A stretch of 64,000 bases of DNA from Nocardia transvalensis NBRC 15921 (GCF_000308875.1 NZ_BAGL01000006.1:54423-118422); one strand, 5' to 3'; numbered from the stretch's first letter, positions 8,415 to 16,670 are shown. Program-made: numbers and translations. Notes: generated from the sequence alone by a model not told the origin.

Positions 8415-9359
8415 GTGCCGGAAACCACGACAGCGGAACAGATCACCGCCGCTGGGGAGCGGATCATGCAGGCGGGGGAGTGCGCGCCCCGCGTGGCCCG
8501 CGACCCGGTCAACCAGCCCATGATCAACAACTGGATCGAGGCGATCGGCGACGACAACCCGATCTACGTCGACGAGCAGGCCGCCCGCGACGCCGGTCAC
8601 CCCGGCATCGTGGCCCCGCCCGCCATGGCGCAGGTGTGGACGATGCCCGGCCTGCGCGGGTCGCGCCCGGCCGACGATCCGATGAACGCCGTAAACGATC
8701 TGCTCGACGCCGCGGGCTACACCTCCGTCGTCGCGACCAACTGCGAGCAGACCTACCACCGGTACCTTCAGGTCGGTGAGCGCCCGCAGGCCCGCACGCG
8801 GCTGCGGGATCTGGTGGGGCCCAAGCGGACCGCGCTCGGGGAGGGCTGGTTCGCGACCTACATCCTCACCTGGTACGTTGGCGACGAGGCCGTCACCGAG
8901 ATGGCCTTCCGGATGCTGAAATTCGCGCCCGGGACCGCGAAACCGGCTCAGCCGCAGGATGATCCGAGCAAGCGGGCGCGGCCGACGGTGTCGAACGATA
9001 CCGAATTCTTCTGGGAGGGCACGAAACTCGGCGAGCTTCGGATCCAGCGGCGGCCCGACGGCACGTTGCAGCACCCGCCGGTGCCCGCGCTGTGGGCGGA
9101 CAAGGACGCGCCCGCCGACTACGTCGTCTCCGCCGGGAAGGGCACGGTGTTCAGCTACGTCGTGCACCACGCGCCGAAGGTGCCCGGCCGTGCGCTGCCC
9201 TACGTCGTGGCGCTGGTCGAACTCGAGGAGGGCGTGCGGATGCTCGGCGAGCTGCGCGGGGTCGCGCCCGACGCGGTCGAGGTCGGGCAGCCGGTCGAGG
9301 TGGCCTTCGAACAGCTCGACGAGGACAACACCGTGCCGTATTGGAAGGTGAGCGCATGA
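8415..9359 (+). CDS. chsH2: Steroid enoyl-CoA hydratase subunit ChsH2 (MaoC + DUF35)
   Basis: A 314-residue Rv3542c-type protein. The N-terminal half is a MaoC-like hot-dog domain (INNWIEAIGDDNPIYVDEQA, then HPGIVAPPAMAQVWTMPGL). The C-terminal half, from about residue 185, is a DUF35 OB-fold domain (FFWEGTKLGELRIQRRPDG, then GRALPYVVALVELEEGVRML). In mycobacteria ChsH1-ChsH2 hydrates the C17-side-chain enoyl-CoA and the DUF35 domain docks the aldolase Ltp2. GTG start at 8415. The zinc-finger cysteines found in many DUF35 proteins are not present. Its stop overlaps chsH1 (ATGA). Confidence 0.91.
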   Translation: MPETTTAEQITAAGERIMQAGECAPRVARDPVNQPMINNWIEAIGDDNPIYVDEQAARDAGHPGIVAPPAMAQVWTMPGLRGSRPADDPMNAVNDLLDAAGYTSVVATNCEQTYHRYLQVGERPQARTRLRDLVGPKRTALGEGWFATYILTWYVGDEAVTEMAFRMLKFAPGTAKPAQPQDDPSKRARPTVSNDTEFFWEGTKLGELRIQRRPDGTLQHPPVPALWADKDAPADYVVSAGKGTVFSYVVHHAPKVPGRALPYVVALVELEEGVRMLGELRGVAPDAVEVGQPVEVAFEQLDEDNTVPYWKVSA

Positions 9360-9772
9360 CCGCCACTCTGGAACCCGGTGCCGTGCAGGTGGGTACGACG
9401 TTGCCCGAGTTGACCATCCACGCCGATCCCACCTTCGTGGTCAGCACCGCGCTGGCCACCCGGGACTTCCAGGATGTGCACCACGACCGGGACAAGGCCG
9501 TGGAGCGCGGCTCCAAGGACATCTTCGTCAACATCCTCACCGACACCGGTCTGGTGCAGCGGTTCGTGACCGACTGGGCCGGACCGCGCGCCCGCGTGAA
9601 ATCCCTGGCGCTGCGGCTGGGCGTGCCGCTGTACGCCGGGGACACGCTCACCCTGACCGGGACCGTGTCGGCGGTCGAGGGCGACGAGATCCACATCGAC
9701 GTGGTCGGGCGGGACAGCCTGGGCGACCACATCACGGCGAAAGCCGTTATCGCACTTCAGGAGTCTGTGTGA
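9356..9772 (+). CDS. chsH1: Steroid enoyl-CoA hydratase subunit ChsH1 (MaoC)
   Basis: A 138-residue single hot-dog MaoC protein, homologous to Rv3541c. Motifs include ALATRDFQDVHHDRDKAVE near 35-53 and IFVNILTDTGLVQRFVTDW near 60-78. It pairs with the N-terminal MaoC domain of ChsH2 to form the active enoyl-CoA hydratase. ATG at 9356 overlaps the chsH2 stop by four bases and its own stop overlaps the ltp2 start, so the three proteins are probably made in matched amounts. Confidence 0.91.
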   Translation: MTATLEPGAVQVGTTLPELTIHADPTFVVSTALATRDFQDVHHDRDKAVERGSKDIFVNILTDTGLVQRFVTDWAGPRARVKSLALRLGVPLYAGDTLTLTGTVSAVEGDEIHIDVVGRDSLGDHITAKAVIALQESV

Positions 9773-10947
9773 GTAGTTCGGAACTGAGCGGTAAGGCCGC
9801 GATCGTCGGCATCGGTGCCACCGACTTCTCCAAGGACTCCGGCCGCAGCGAGCTGCGCCTGGCGGCCGAGGCCGTCACCGCGGCGCTGCACGACGCCGGG
9901 CTGAAGCCTGCGGACGTCGACGGCCTGACGACCTTCACGATGGATACCAACACCCAGGCCGCGGTGGCTCGGGCGGCGGGTATCCCGAGCCTGAAGTTCT
10001 TCAGCAACATCCCGTTCGGCGGCGGCGCGGCCTGCGCAACCGTGCAGCAGGCGGCGATGGCCGTCGCGACCGGCGTCGCCGATGTGGTGGTCGCCTACCG
10101 CGCGTTCAACGAGCGTTCGGGACACCGGTTCGGGCAGTTCGCGACCCACTTGGCCACGGCGGCAACGTCTTCGGGCGTCGACGCGGCGTGGGCGTATCCG
10201 CAGGGCCTGGGCACGCCGGCCGCGCAGGTGGCCATGGTCGCCCGCCGGTACATGCACGTCTACGGCGCGACCAGCGCCGATTTCGGCCGGATCGCGGTCG
10301 CCGACCGCAAGCACGCGGCGGTGAATCCGGCGGCGCACTTCTACGGCAAGCCGATCACGCTGGAGGAGCACCAGAACTCGCGCTGGATCGCCGAACCCCT
10401 GCACCTGCTGGACTGCTGCCAGGAGACCGACGGCGGCGTCGCGATCGTCGTCACCAGCGCCGAGCGGGCCCGCGACCTGCCGCAGCCCTCGGCCGTAATC
10501 GCCGCCGCCGCACAGGGTTCCGGCGCCGACCAGTACGTCATGACCAGCTACTACCGCGACGCCATGACGGGCCTCCCCGAAATGGGCCTGGTAGGCGACC
10601 AGCTGTGGTCCCAGAGCGGCCTGCGCCCACAGGACATGCAGGCAGCCATCCTCTACGACCACTTCACCCCCTTCGTCCTGATGCAACTGGAAGAGCTGGG
10701 CTTCTGCGCCCGAGGCGAGGCCAAGGACTTCATCGCCGACGGCGCCATAGAACTCGGCGGCCGCCTCCCCCTCAACACCCACGGCGGCCAACTCGGCGAG
10801 GCCTACATCCACGGCATGAACGGCATAGCCGAGGGCGTCCGCCAAATCCGAGGCACCTCGGTAAACCAAGTGGAGGGCCTCCAAAACATCGCCGTCACCG
10901 CAGGCACCGGCGTCCCCACCTCCGGCCTGGTACTCACCGCCGCCTGA
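9769..10947 (+). CDS. ltp2: Thiolase-fold aldolase Ltp2
   Basis: A 392-residue thiolase-superfamily protein of the SCP2/lipid-transfer type. Ltp2 cleaves 17-hydroxy-3-oxo-4-pregnene-20-carboxyl-CoA to androstenedione and propionyl-CoA and depends on the DUF35 domain of ChsH2. Visible are the N-terminal AAIVGIGATDFSKDSGRSE, the glycine-rich FGGGAACATVQQAAMAVATG and the C-terminal LPLNTHGGQLGEAYIHGMNG. GTG start at 9769 overlaps the chsH1 stop. Last gene of the KstR-controlled side-chain operon, followed by a hairpin. Confidence 0.91.
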   Translation: MSSSELSGKAAIVGIGATDFSKDSGRSELRLAAEAVTAALHDAGLKPADVDGLTTFTMDTNTQAAVARAAGIPSLKFFSNIPFGGGAACATVQQAAMAVATGVADVVVAYRAFNERSGHRFGQFATHLATAATSSGVDAAWAYPQGLGTPAAQVAMVARRYMHVYGATSADFGRIAVADRKHAAVNPAAHFYGKPITLEEHQNSRWIAEPLHLLDCCQETDGGVAIVVTSAERARDLPQPSAVIAAAAQGSGADQYVMTSYYRDAMTGLPEMGLVGDQLWSQSGLRPQDMQAAILYDHFTPFVLMQLEELGFCARGEAKDFIADGAIELGGRLPLNTHGGQLGEAYIHGMNGIAEGVRQIRGTSVNQVEGLQNIAVTAGTGVPTSGLVLTAA

Positions 10948-10977
10948 CACGGCAAGCCTTCTCGCACCCCTTGCGTG

Positions 10978-11017
10978 TTCCCGCACCCTCTTCAACCCCC
11001 TGCAGAGGGTGCGGGAA
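10978..11017 (+). terminator. Terminator of the side-chain operon
   Basis: TTCCCGCACCCTCT (10978-10991) pairs perfectly with AGAGGGTGCGGGAA (11004-11017), a 14-base-pair stem with a 12-base loop, 30 bases after the ltp2 stop. No T-tract follows. Confidence 0.7.
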
Positions 11018-11184
11018 TCGGGACGGGGTGCACGAGTAACGGTCGGCTCGCCCTCTGGCTTGCTCGGTAGCCGCAAACCTTGCTCGAGCTTGCGGAACAG
11101 GCGTTATGTGTAGGACGATCGGGCATCGTTCTGAATGCTGAGCAGCCATTCGAATAGGGCGAAGTCCGGTGTAGGGGGAATTCC

Positions 11185-12054
11185 GTGCTGGGGAACGATA
11201 CTCGAGTCGAGTCGCCACTACTTGCGTGGCCTGGCGAGTGGGGTCCGGAACGCCCTGCGGTAAAGCTTGTTTCCGGCGCGATAGTTTTCGGCATCGCTGC
11301 GACCGTCGTGATCCCGTACTCCATCGCATCGGCCTCGGCTGGTAATACACTCGGAGGTATATACGGGATCGCCGGTGGACTGGCAGCATTGAGTTTAGTG
11401 GCTGGCTTTGCACCTCATCTTCGTGTTCGACGCAGAAAACTTCCTAGAGCTGTCGTGTTGGACGGTAGCGGTCTTCGTATCTATTTCCTGTCCACATGGA
11501 AGCCGCTCGTCGTGACGTGGCTCGGTGCTTCAGTAGTATTCTTTTTGGTACACGGTCTTCTCTTTCTTCGGGATATGTCTGGGCGCAGCGATTCGATACG
11601 CATCGCCATCGGTGCCGGAGGGGTGGCTATCGTGATCGTGTCGGTCGCGATGGCCACGTTCATGTTCCGATATGTTTTGTCCGGTAAGAACCGGCGAGGA
11701 GTGGTCGTGCTGGCGGTGGAGGGTGTTTCACTGTCATTGGGAACTGCGACCAGATTTATTCCGTGGGACGGCATCGGCAACATTCTCCCGCGCGTGATCA
11801 GCAATTCGCATGCGATCCGAATAGCCCCGAAACCCGGCGTGCGTATCCAAGTGGAGGTCGGAAGACACCTGCTCGATCGAATGCAGCGTGGATACTACGA
11901 GCAGAACATGGACATTCATTCCTGGGTTCTGGGTGTCGATCCAGCATTGATGCTGCACCTCGTTAGATTCTATTGGGATCGACCGCAAGCCCGGTACGAA
12001 CTGACCTCCGGCGCTGTCATCGAGCGTATACAGCGCGGCGATCTGCAGGACTGA
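11185..12054 (+). CDS. Four-helix membrane protein of unknown function
   Basis: A 289-residue protein I do not recognise. Four hydrophobic segments are visible near residues 30-52, 60-75, 110-128 and 142-162, followed by a soluble C-terminal half of about 125 residues containing RFIPWDGIGNILPRV. GTG start at 11185 sits behind GTAGGGGGAA. Codon use is less GC-rich than in the flanking catabolic genes, consistent with an accessory gene. It stands alone between the side-chain operon and the XRE/DUF397 region, with no context that hints at its job. Confidence 0.75.
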   Translation: MLGNDTRVESPLLAWPGEWGPERPAVKLVSGAIVFGIAATVVIPYSIASASAGNTLGGIYGIAGGLAALSLVAGFAPHLRVRRRKLPRAVVLDGSGLRIYFLSTWKPLVVTWLGASVVFFLVHGLLFLRDMSGRSDSIRIAIGAGGVAIVIVSVAMATFMFRYVLSGKNRRGVVVLAVEGVSLSLGTATRFIPWDGIGNILPRVISNSHAIRIAPKPGVRIQVEVGRHLLDRMQRGYYEQNMDIHSWVLGVDPALMLHLVRFYWDRPQARYELTSGAVIERIQRGDLQD

Positions 12055-12134
12055 TCAAAGCTGTGATCGCAGGCCTCTCGTAAGATTCGCCGTGCCCGGC
12101 TGGTCGGCCGCAAACTGGCGGAAGTCGCGAGAGG

Positions 12135-12695
12135 TCATGTGTTGAGCCAGTGGCGGATCTGGTCGAGGTGGAGGGCGGAGAAGAGGGGGTCGCCGTTTTC
12201 GGCGTCGAGCAATTTCCAGTTGTATGGGGGTGTCGAGTTGCGGACCAGGTGATATCCGGCGCGGGTGGCTTGCTGGGTGAGTTCGCGGACGCTTGTGGTT
12301 TCGGGGTTTGCGGGATTCGCGTGTGGTTGTTCTTCTGTCTGGTCCATGGGTTCTCTCCAAAATGGTTGTCGGCGTGTGGAATCGGGATGGATGCGGCCGG
12401 TTTCGACCAACAGGTGAAACGCGGCGTGTTTGCGGGCGCAGTCGTGCTCTCGGTGTAACTGCATGGCGCGCTGGGCTTCTGCGATCGTCAACGGTTGTGT
12501 GGGTGTTTCGCATGTCCAGGCTGCGGGCCATCGGATCGGGCGTAAGTCGCAGTGGCCGCGGGTGGGACGTCGGGCCGGCGTTCGGTGTCGCGGCTGGTTG
12601 GTCGGCCAAATGCACGCCAGGCCGGTGACCGCGAAGGCTCCGCCGCCGACGACGGAGAGGATGCAGTGGGCAATGTGCCACGCGCCCAACGTCAC
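12135..12695 (-). CDS. Nocardia-type hypothetical protein, possibly two genes fused in frame
   Basis: A 186-residue open frame of unknown function. The N-terminus has one hydrophobic segment (about 8-30). The middle carries AEAQRAMQLHREHDCARKHA, a pattern I associate with short actinobacterial proteins that usually end soon after. The last 70 residues (MDQTEEQPH onward) have their own ATG at 12347 behind GGAGAG at ideal spacing, so 12135-12347 may be a separate gene nested in frame. The start at 12695 (GTG) follows directly on the stop of the 54-residue gene upstream. Confidence 0.6.
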   Translation of the reverse strand: MTLGAWHIAHCILSVVGGGAFAVTGLACIWPTNQPRHRTPARRPTRGHCDLRPIRWPAAWTCETPTQPLTIAEAQRAMQLHREHDCARKHAAFHLLVETGRIHPDSTRRQPFWREPMDQTEEQPHANPANPETTSVRELTQQATRAGYHLVRNSTPPYNWKLLDAENGDPLFSALHLDQIRHWLNT

Positions 12696-12860
12696 TCACC
12701 CCCCGCAGTCGTCATCCGCGTGGGTCGATGGGGGAATGAGCCTGTCGAGCCCATCGAGCACCTGTTGGAAGGTCATCGGTGTCGGTGGTGCGTCGGTGGG
12801 CAGGTCGGTGTCCGGTGCGGGCAGGTAAATGGTCGGTGGTACGAGGATCGGGTCTGTCAC
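12696..12860 (-). CDS. Small acidic Pro-rich protein, 54 residues
   Basis: A short gene with a strong ribosome site: AGGGGGAACC immediately precedes the GTG at 12860. The product begins VTDPILVPPTIYLPAPDTDL and ends DDDCGG. The stop at 12696-12698 abuts the GTG start of the next minus-strand gene (12695), so the two are almost certainly co-translated. No family is recognised. Its location opposite an XRE-DUF397 pair is typical of small Nocardia/Streptomyces accessory genes. Confidence 0.6.
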   Translation of the reverse strand: MTDPILVPPTIYLPAPDTDLPTDAPPTPMTFQQVLDGLDRLIPPSTHADDDCGG

Positions 12861-13204
12861 GGTTCCCCCTGGTTCGTCGATGTGTTGGTTTGCTGGGCGT
12901 GCGAGTCAACGCCTGCGGTGATCAGAAGGTCTGTCGGGGTGGCTCCAGAGCGGGGTGTTGCGTCGCTATGTTCGGAGCTGAAGTTGTTGTAGTTCCGGCA
13001 GTTTGGGTTAACCCGGGACTCGGAGCCGCGCTGTCGTTCGAACTCTGTGACTCAGCTCACCACGAGAGCTACGATGTTGCCATCCGCATCGAGTGATTCG
13101 ATCCGAGGTCATGTGAATCCCCAGGATGCGGTTCGCAGATGGTTCAGGGCTTGATTCGATTTCCGACGCCTATCCACTCACTTCCGCAAAGGATGAACAC
13201 GGCT
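12861..13204. other. Intergenic region between divergent small genes and XRE regulator
   Basis: No coding gene is supported in these 344 bases. The only structure noticed is a 10-base palindrome GGGTTAACCC at 13005-13014, roughly midway, which could be an operator. Short frames across it lack ribosome sites. Confidence 0.5.
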
Positions 13205-14101
13205 ATGACCAGCGACGATGAACTCGAACCCACTACCCTTCCCCGGCGGCAGCTGGGTCGGTTCCTGCGCGAGTGCCGAGAGGCGACGGGCCTGAGTATT
13301 GCCAGGGCTGCTGCCTTGGTGGAGTTGAGTCAGGCTGCCTTGCAACGTATCGAGGCGGCGAAGACGAAGAAGGTTCGCATAGTCGACGTGAAGGCGCTGT
13401 GTGAGCTGTACGAGGTCTCGGCCGAGGACACCGCCCGCGCGGTGGAATTGGCCAAGCAAGCGCAGGACTCATCGTGGTACACCGCGTTCTCCGGTCTCTA
13501 CAGCGACCCGACGTTCAACATCTACGTCGAGTTGGTAGCGCAGGCGCGGCAACTGGTTTCGTATCAGGAGATCGTCCTCGGCCTGCTGCAGATACCTGAC
13601 TATGCGCGGGCGCTGATCAGTGATTTCTACCGGGACGACAGCCCGGAGGACATCGAACGCCGGGTGGCGCTGCGTATGAGGCGGCAAACGATTGTGACCC
13701 GCAAGGCCGATCCGGTGAAACTCGAGTTGCTGCTCCACGAGTCGGCGCTGCATCGCGTCGTCGGCGGGCCCCGGGTGATGGCGAAGCAACTGCGGCACCT
13801 TGCGGAGGTCAGCAAGCGGCCGAACGTCAGTCTTCGGATTCACCCATTCAGCGCCGGTTGCGCGCGGGGACTCCTCCATGGTCCGTTCGTGATCCTGGAT
13901 TTCGGAATGGATGCCAAGGGACGGACCGTGGAGCCGCCGCTGGTCTACTTCGAAGGCGTCGGGAAGCCGGATCTATATCTGGAGGCTGCCGAAGATGTCC
14001 AGCGCTACCATGAACTCGCTTCGGTCGTACGGGGTACGGCGCTCGATGAAGTGAAATCGCGAGACCTGCTCAGGCGGGCTGCAAGGGAGTATGAAGCGTG
14101 A
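13205..14101 (+). CDS. XRE-family regulator with DUF5753 domain
   Basis: A 298-residue protein. An N-terminal helix-turn-helix (about 15-70: LGRFLRECREATGLSIARAA then LVELSQAALQRIEAAKTKKV) is followed by a DUF5753 domain (about 95-290; EIVLGLLQIPDYARALISDF, then HPFSAGCARGLLHGPFVILD). This is the usual partner of a downstream DUF397 protein in actinomycetes, where such pairs regulate development or secondary metabolism; the target here is unknown. ATG at 13205 is 12 bases after AAAGGA; earlier in-frame ATGs at 13193 and 13139 are possible. It overlaps the DUF397 gene by four bases. Its 3' third is duplicated downstream. Confidence 0.85.
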   Translation: MTSDDELEPTTLPRRQLGRFLRECREATGLSIARAAALVELSQAALQRIEAAKTKKVRIVDVKALCELYEVSAEDTARAVELAKQAQDSSWYTAFSGLYSDPTFNIYVELVAQARQLVSYQEIVLGLLQIPDYARALISDFYRDDSPEDIERRVALRMRRQTIVTRKADPVKLELLLHESALHRVVGGPRVMAKQLRHLAEVSKRPNVSLRIHPFSAGCARGLLHGPFVILDFGMDAKGRTVEPPLVYFEGVGKPDLYLEAAEDVQRYHELASVVRGTALDEVKSRDLLRRAAREYEA

Positions 14102-14304
14102 AGATCGACCTAGCCGGGGTGTCTTGGTTCAAGAGCAGTCACAGCAGCGGTCAGACCGATTGCGTGGAGGTGGGCTGGGTCGCCGACGGTTGTGTCGGCG
14201 TCCGGGATTCGAAGAATCCCACCGGCCCGGCTTTGGTCTTCGCACCCGGCGAGTGGGACGCCTTCGTGGCGGATGCGAAGGCCGGTAAGTTGGCTCGGCC
14301 CTGA
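14098..14304 (+). CDS. DUF397 protein, copy 1
   Basis: A 68-residue DUF397 protein (WFKSSHSSG, CVEV, VRDSKNPTGPALVFAPGEW). These small proteins pair genetically with XRE-DUF5753 regulators. ATG at 14098 overlaps the regulator stop (GTGA context), implying coupled translation. Copy 2 at 14587 is about 75 percent identical. Confidence 0.85.
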   Translation: MKIDLAGVSWFKSSHSSGQTDCVEVGWVADGCVGVRDSKNPTGPALVFAPGEWDAFVADAKAGKLARP

Positions 14305-14339
14305 CGCCCGTCGCCATGGCCTTATCCCGTGGCCAGCGG

Positions 14340-14385
14340 CAATTCCCTTCGCGCACCGGCGAACCGATCGAACACCAGGCCCCCG
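14340..14385 (-). pseudogene. Duplicated fragment of the neighbouring TetR gene
   Basis: This stretch closely matches the tail of the TetR gene near 14919-14965 (shared CCCTTCGCGCACC, with nearly all surrounding bases identical). It has no start or stop of its own and forms the left edge of a tandem-duplication junction with the regulator fragment that follows. Confidence 0.6.
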
Positions 14386-14589
14386 ATGACTTCGGAGTGG
14401 ATGCCACGGGCCGGGCTGTTGAGCCGCCGCAGGTCTACTTCAAAGGTGTCGGGAGTCGGACCTGTATCTCGAGGCTGCCGACGATGTCCGGCGCTACCAT
14501 GAACTCGCTTCGACCATACGGAGCGCAGCGCTCGATGAGGTGAAGTCGCGAGATCTGCTCAGGCGGGTCGCAAGGGAGTTTGAGACGTG
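14386..14589 (+). pseudogene. Truncated, frameshifted copy of the XRE/DUF5753 regulator
   Basis: The last ~200 bases of the regulator (from TTCGGAATGG at 13901) recur here (TTCGGAGTGG at 14391), about 490 bases downstream, including the CGCTACCATGAACTCGCTTC stretch and the join to a DUF397 gene. The N-terminal DNA-binding part is absent and the frame is broken after GTCGGGAGTCGG. It keeps the ribosome site for the second DUF397 gene. Confidence 0.75.
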
Positions 14590-14793
14590 AAGATCGACCT
14601 ATCCGGGGTGTCCTGGTTCAAGAGCAGTCACAGCGGCGGCGAGAACGAGTGTGTCGAGGTGGCGTGGCTCGAGGGGAGCGGCGTCGGTGTCCGCGACTCG
14701 AAGAATCCCAGCGGTCCGGCGTTGATTTTCGCCCCAGGTGAATGGGATGCCTTCGTAGCAGATGCGAAGGTCGGTAAGTTCACTCGGCGCTGA
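14587..14793 (+). CDS. DUF397 protein, copy 2
   Basis: A 68-residue DUF397 protein (WFKSSHSGG, CVEV, VRDSKNPSGPALIFAPGEW), intact and in the same relation to the regulator remnant as copy 1 is to the whole regulator. It has no intact cognate XRE gene, so it may be an orphan or act with the regulator at 13205. Only 14 bases separate its stop from the end of the convergent TetR gene. Confidence 0.8.
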   Translation: MKIDLSGVSWFKSSHSGGENECVEVAWLEGSGVGVRDSKNPSGPALIFAPGEWDAFVADAKVGKFTRR

Positions 14794-14807
14794 CGGCCCC
14801 CAGCGAC

Positions 14808-15431
14808 CTAATCTCGACTCGCCGTTGGTGTGAGCCTCCGCGGCCTGGGCCGGAGCCCGGCCAGGTGTATTCGCAGCGGAACCTCCAGCCGGGCCACGCT
14901 TTCGGGCGTGCCCGGCTCCAACTCCCTTCGCGCACCAGCGAATCGGTCGAAGACCAAGCCCTCGATCAGGGCGATGAAATCCGCGGCGGCAGCCGGTGGA
15001 TCGGCCGCACCCAGGCTCAGGAACAGAGCGGTGGCGTGGTCGTGGGAGAACAGGCATGCCACGAGTCGGTCGTGGAGTGCGGCGTCGCCGCGTAGATCCA
15101 TGATGAGGGTGTGGCGGGCCACGAGGTGGTTGTGGCGGCGGTCCAGTAGTTCATCCAGCCACACGGCGATGCCGTGGGCGACCTTCTCCGTTTCCGTAAA
15201 CGTGCTTCCCGCGAGCTTGGCGGCCTCGAAGTCGTCCCGTGAGCGAGTGGTGATGCGGTCGACGACAGCTTCTATGAGCGCGCGCTTGGTGCGGAAGTAG
15301 TACGACACCGAACCGGGCGGCAGTTCCAGCGCGGTGTCCAGGGCGCGATGGGTCAAAGCACGTAGGCCCTGGTCGGCTATCAGATCGATGGCGGCGTCGG
15401 CGATCCGCGCGCGGCGGTCGGGTGTGGACAT
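14808..15431 (-). CDS. TetR-family regulator
   Basis: A 207-residue TetR protein: helix-turn-helix at residues 3-50 (RRARIADAAIDLIADQGLRA, then LPPGSVSYYFRTKRALIEAV) and a divergent ligand domain. The ligand is unknown. It faces the zapE-like ATPase gene across two CTCTACAnnnGTAGAG-type palindromes, its probable operators. ATG at 15431 is used; a GTG at 15437 is equally close to the GAGGGAAGG ribosome site. Confidence 0.82.
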   Translation of the reverse strand: MSTPDRRARIADAAIDLIADQGLRALTHRALDTALELPPGSVSYYFRTKRALIEAVVDRITTRSRDDFEAAKLAGSTFTETEKVAHGIAVWLDELLDRRHNHLVARHTLIMDLRGDAALHDRLVACLFSHDHATALFLSLGAADPPAAAADFIALIEGLVFDRFAGARRELEPGTPESVARLEVPLRIHLAGLRPRPRRLTPTASRD

Positions 15432-15463
15432 CGTCACCTTCCCTCGCGGTAGCTCCCGCGATC

Positions 15464-15499
15464 CTCTACAAGTGTAGATGAGGCTCTACAGAAGTAGAG
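15464..15499. promoter_or_regulatory. Paired palindromic operators for the TetR regulator
   Basis: CTCTACAAGTGTAGAT (15464-15479) and CTCTACAGAAGTAGAG (15484-15499) are two copies of one palindrome spaced 20 bases apart, about two helical turns. They lie between the divergent TetR and ATPase genes and are the natural candidate for cooperative repressor binding. Confidence 0.75.
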
Positions 15500-15513
15500 G
15501 GGCGGAGGGTGTG

Positions 15514-16452
15514 ATGGATCCGGTGCTGGATGACGCACAGCGCGAAGCGGCGGAACGGCTGGCCGCGCTGGGCGGTCGGCTGGGGCGGCGGTGGCATCGC
15601 CCGCGCGGGATCTACCTGCACGGTCGGCCGGGGCGCGGCAAGACGATGCTGATGGACCGGTTCTTCGCGGAGGCGCGCTCGGATCGCAAGCGCCGCTACC
15701 ACTTCCACGAATTCTTCGCCCGATTACACGCCGCCGTAGCCGAATCCGGATCGATCGACCGGGCCGTGGACGCCGTCCTCGGGACCGCCGAGCTGGTGTG
15801 CTTCGACGAATTCCACGTGCACGACATCGGCGACGCCATGCTGATCGCCCGGCTGCTGGACGCGATCTTCGCCCGGCGCGTCGTGCTGGTGGTGACCTCG
15901 AACTACCCACCGGTGGACCTGCTGCCGAATCCGCTGTTCCACGACCGTTTCCTGCCCGCCATCGAGCGCCTCCGCGAGCACCTCGACGTGGTGGCCGTCG
16001 ACGGCCCGCGCGACTACCGCGTCGGCGGCGACCGCCGGTCGGGCTTGGCGTCGGGGTGCTACATCGTCGGCGACCTGGCGGTCGAGCCGAACGCACGGAT
16101 TCCCGTAGCCCACACGAACCTTCGGGTACAAGAAATCGAAAACAGGGGTATGGCAGTCGATTTCGCGGAACTGTGCGGCGCTCCGCTGTCGGCCGCCGAC
16201 TTTCTGGAACTCGCCGGACGCTACCGCCACTGGACGATCTGCGGTGTCCCCGCACTGCGCACGGTCCCCATGGACTGGGCCACCCGTTTCGTCAACCTGG
16301 TCGACGTCCTCTACGACGCCGACCTCCCACTCACCGTCCACGCCTCGACGGCGCTGCCCGACCTCACCCGCGGCGTCCCGCACGTCCCGGACCTCGCCCG
16401 CGCCGCAAGCCGGCTGAGCGAACTTCCGGCGGGCGATCCCACCGCCGCGTGA
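15514..16452 (+). CDS. zapE: AFG1/ZapE-family ATPase
   Basis: A 312-residue P-loop ATPase of the AFG1/ZapE family. Walker A is GRPGRGKTMLMD (near 34-45) and Walker B is LVCFDEFHVHD (near 92-102). The family-typical WATRFVNLVDVLYDADLPLT is near the C-terminus. ZapE associates with the division ring in Escherichia coli; AFG1 is a mitochondrial quality-control factor. The actinobacterial role is not established, so the symbol reflects family only. ATG at 15514 follows GGAGGGTG. Expression is probably controlled by the divergent TetR gene. Confidence 0.8.
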   Translation: MDPVLDDAQREAAERLAALGGRLGRRWHRPRGIYLHGRPGRGKTMLMDRFFAEARSDRKRRYHFHEFFARLHAAVAESGSIDRAVDAVLGTAELVCFDEFHVHDIGDAMLIARLLDAIFARRVVLVVTSNYPPVDLLPNPLFHDRFLPAIERLREHLDVVAVDGPRDYRVGGDRRSGLASGCYIVGDLAVEPNARIPVAHTNLRVQEIENRGMAVDFAELCGAPLSAADFLELAGRYRHWTICGVPALRTVPMDWATRFVNLVDVLYDADLPLTVHASTALPDLTRGVPHVPDLARAASRLSELPAGDPTAA

Positions 16453-16670
16453 AACGCATTTTCACTTTCGCCCGACGTACTCCTTTGTGTCGCAAGGAAG
16501 TTGCCGCGCAACAGAATTGTGGATTCTCACAGTTTCCGGGATTTTTCACTCCCAGCACCGGGGATGATACGAATTCTCGTTCAGCCGGTGTCTCGATTTC
16601 CCTCCTCACGAACCATTCGGCATGTAACGATGTGCCTGTTTGTGCAGTACCGAGGTTCTGGGAGATGTCC

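Noticed and set aside
7248..9170. Long minus-strand frame opposite fadE29 and chsH2
   Set aside because: No recognisable domain, and the plus-strand genes overlap each other with coupled starts.
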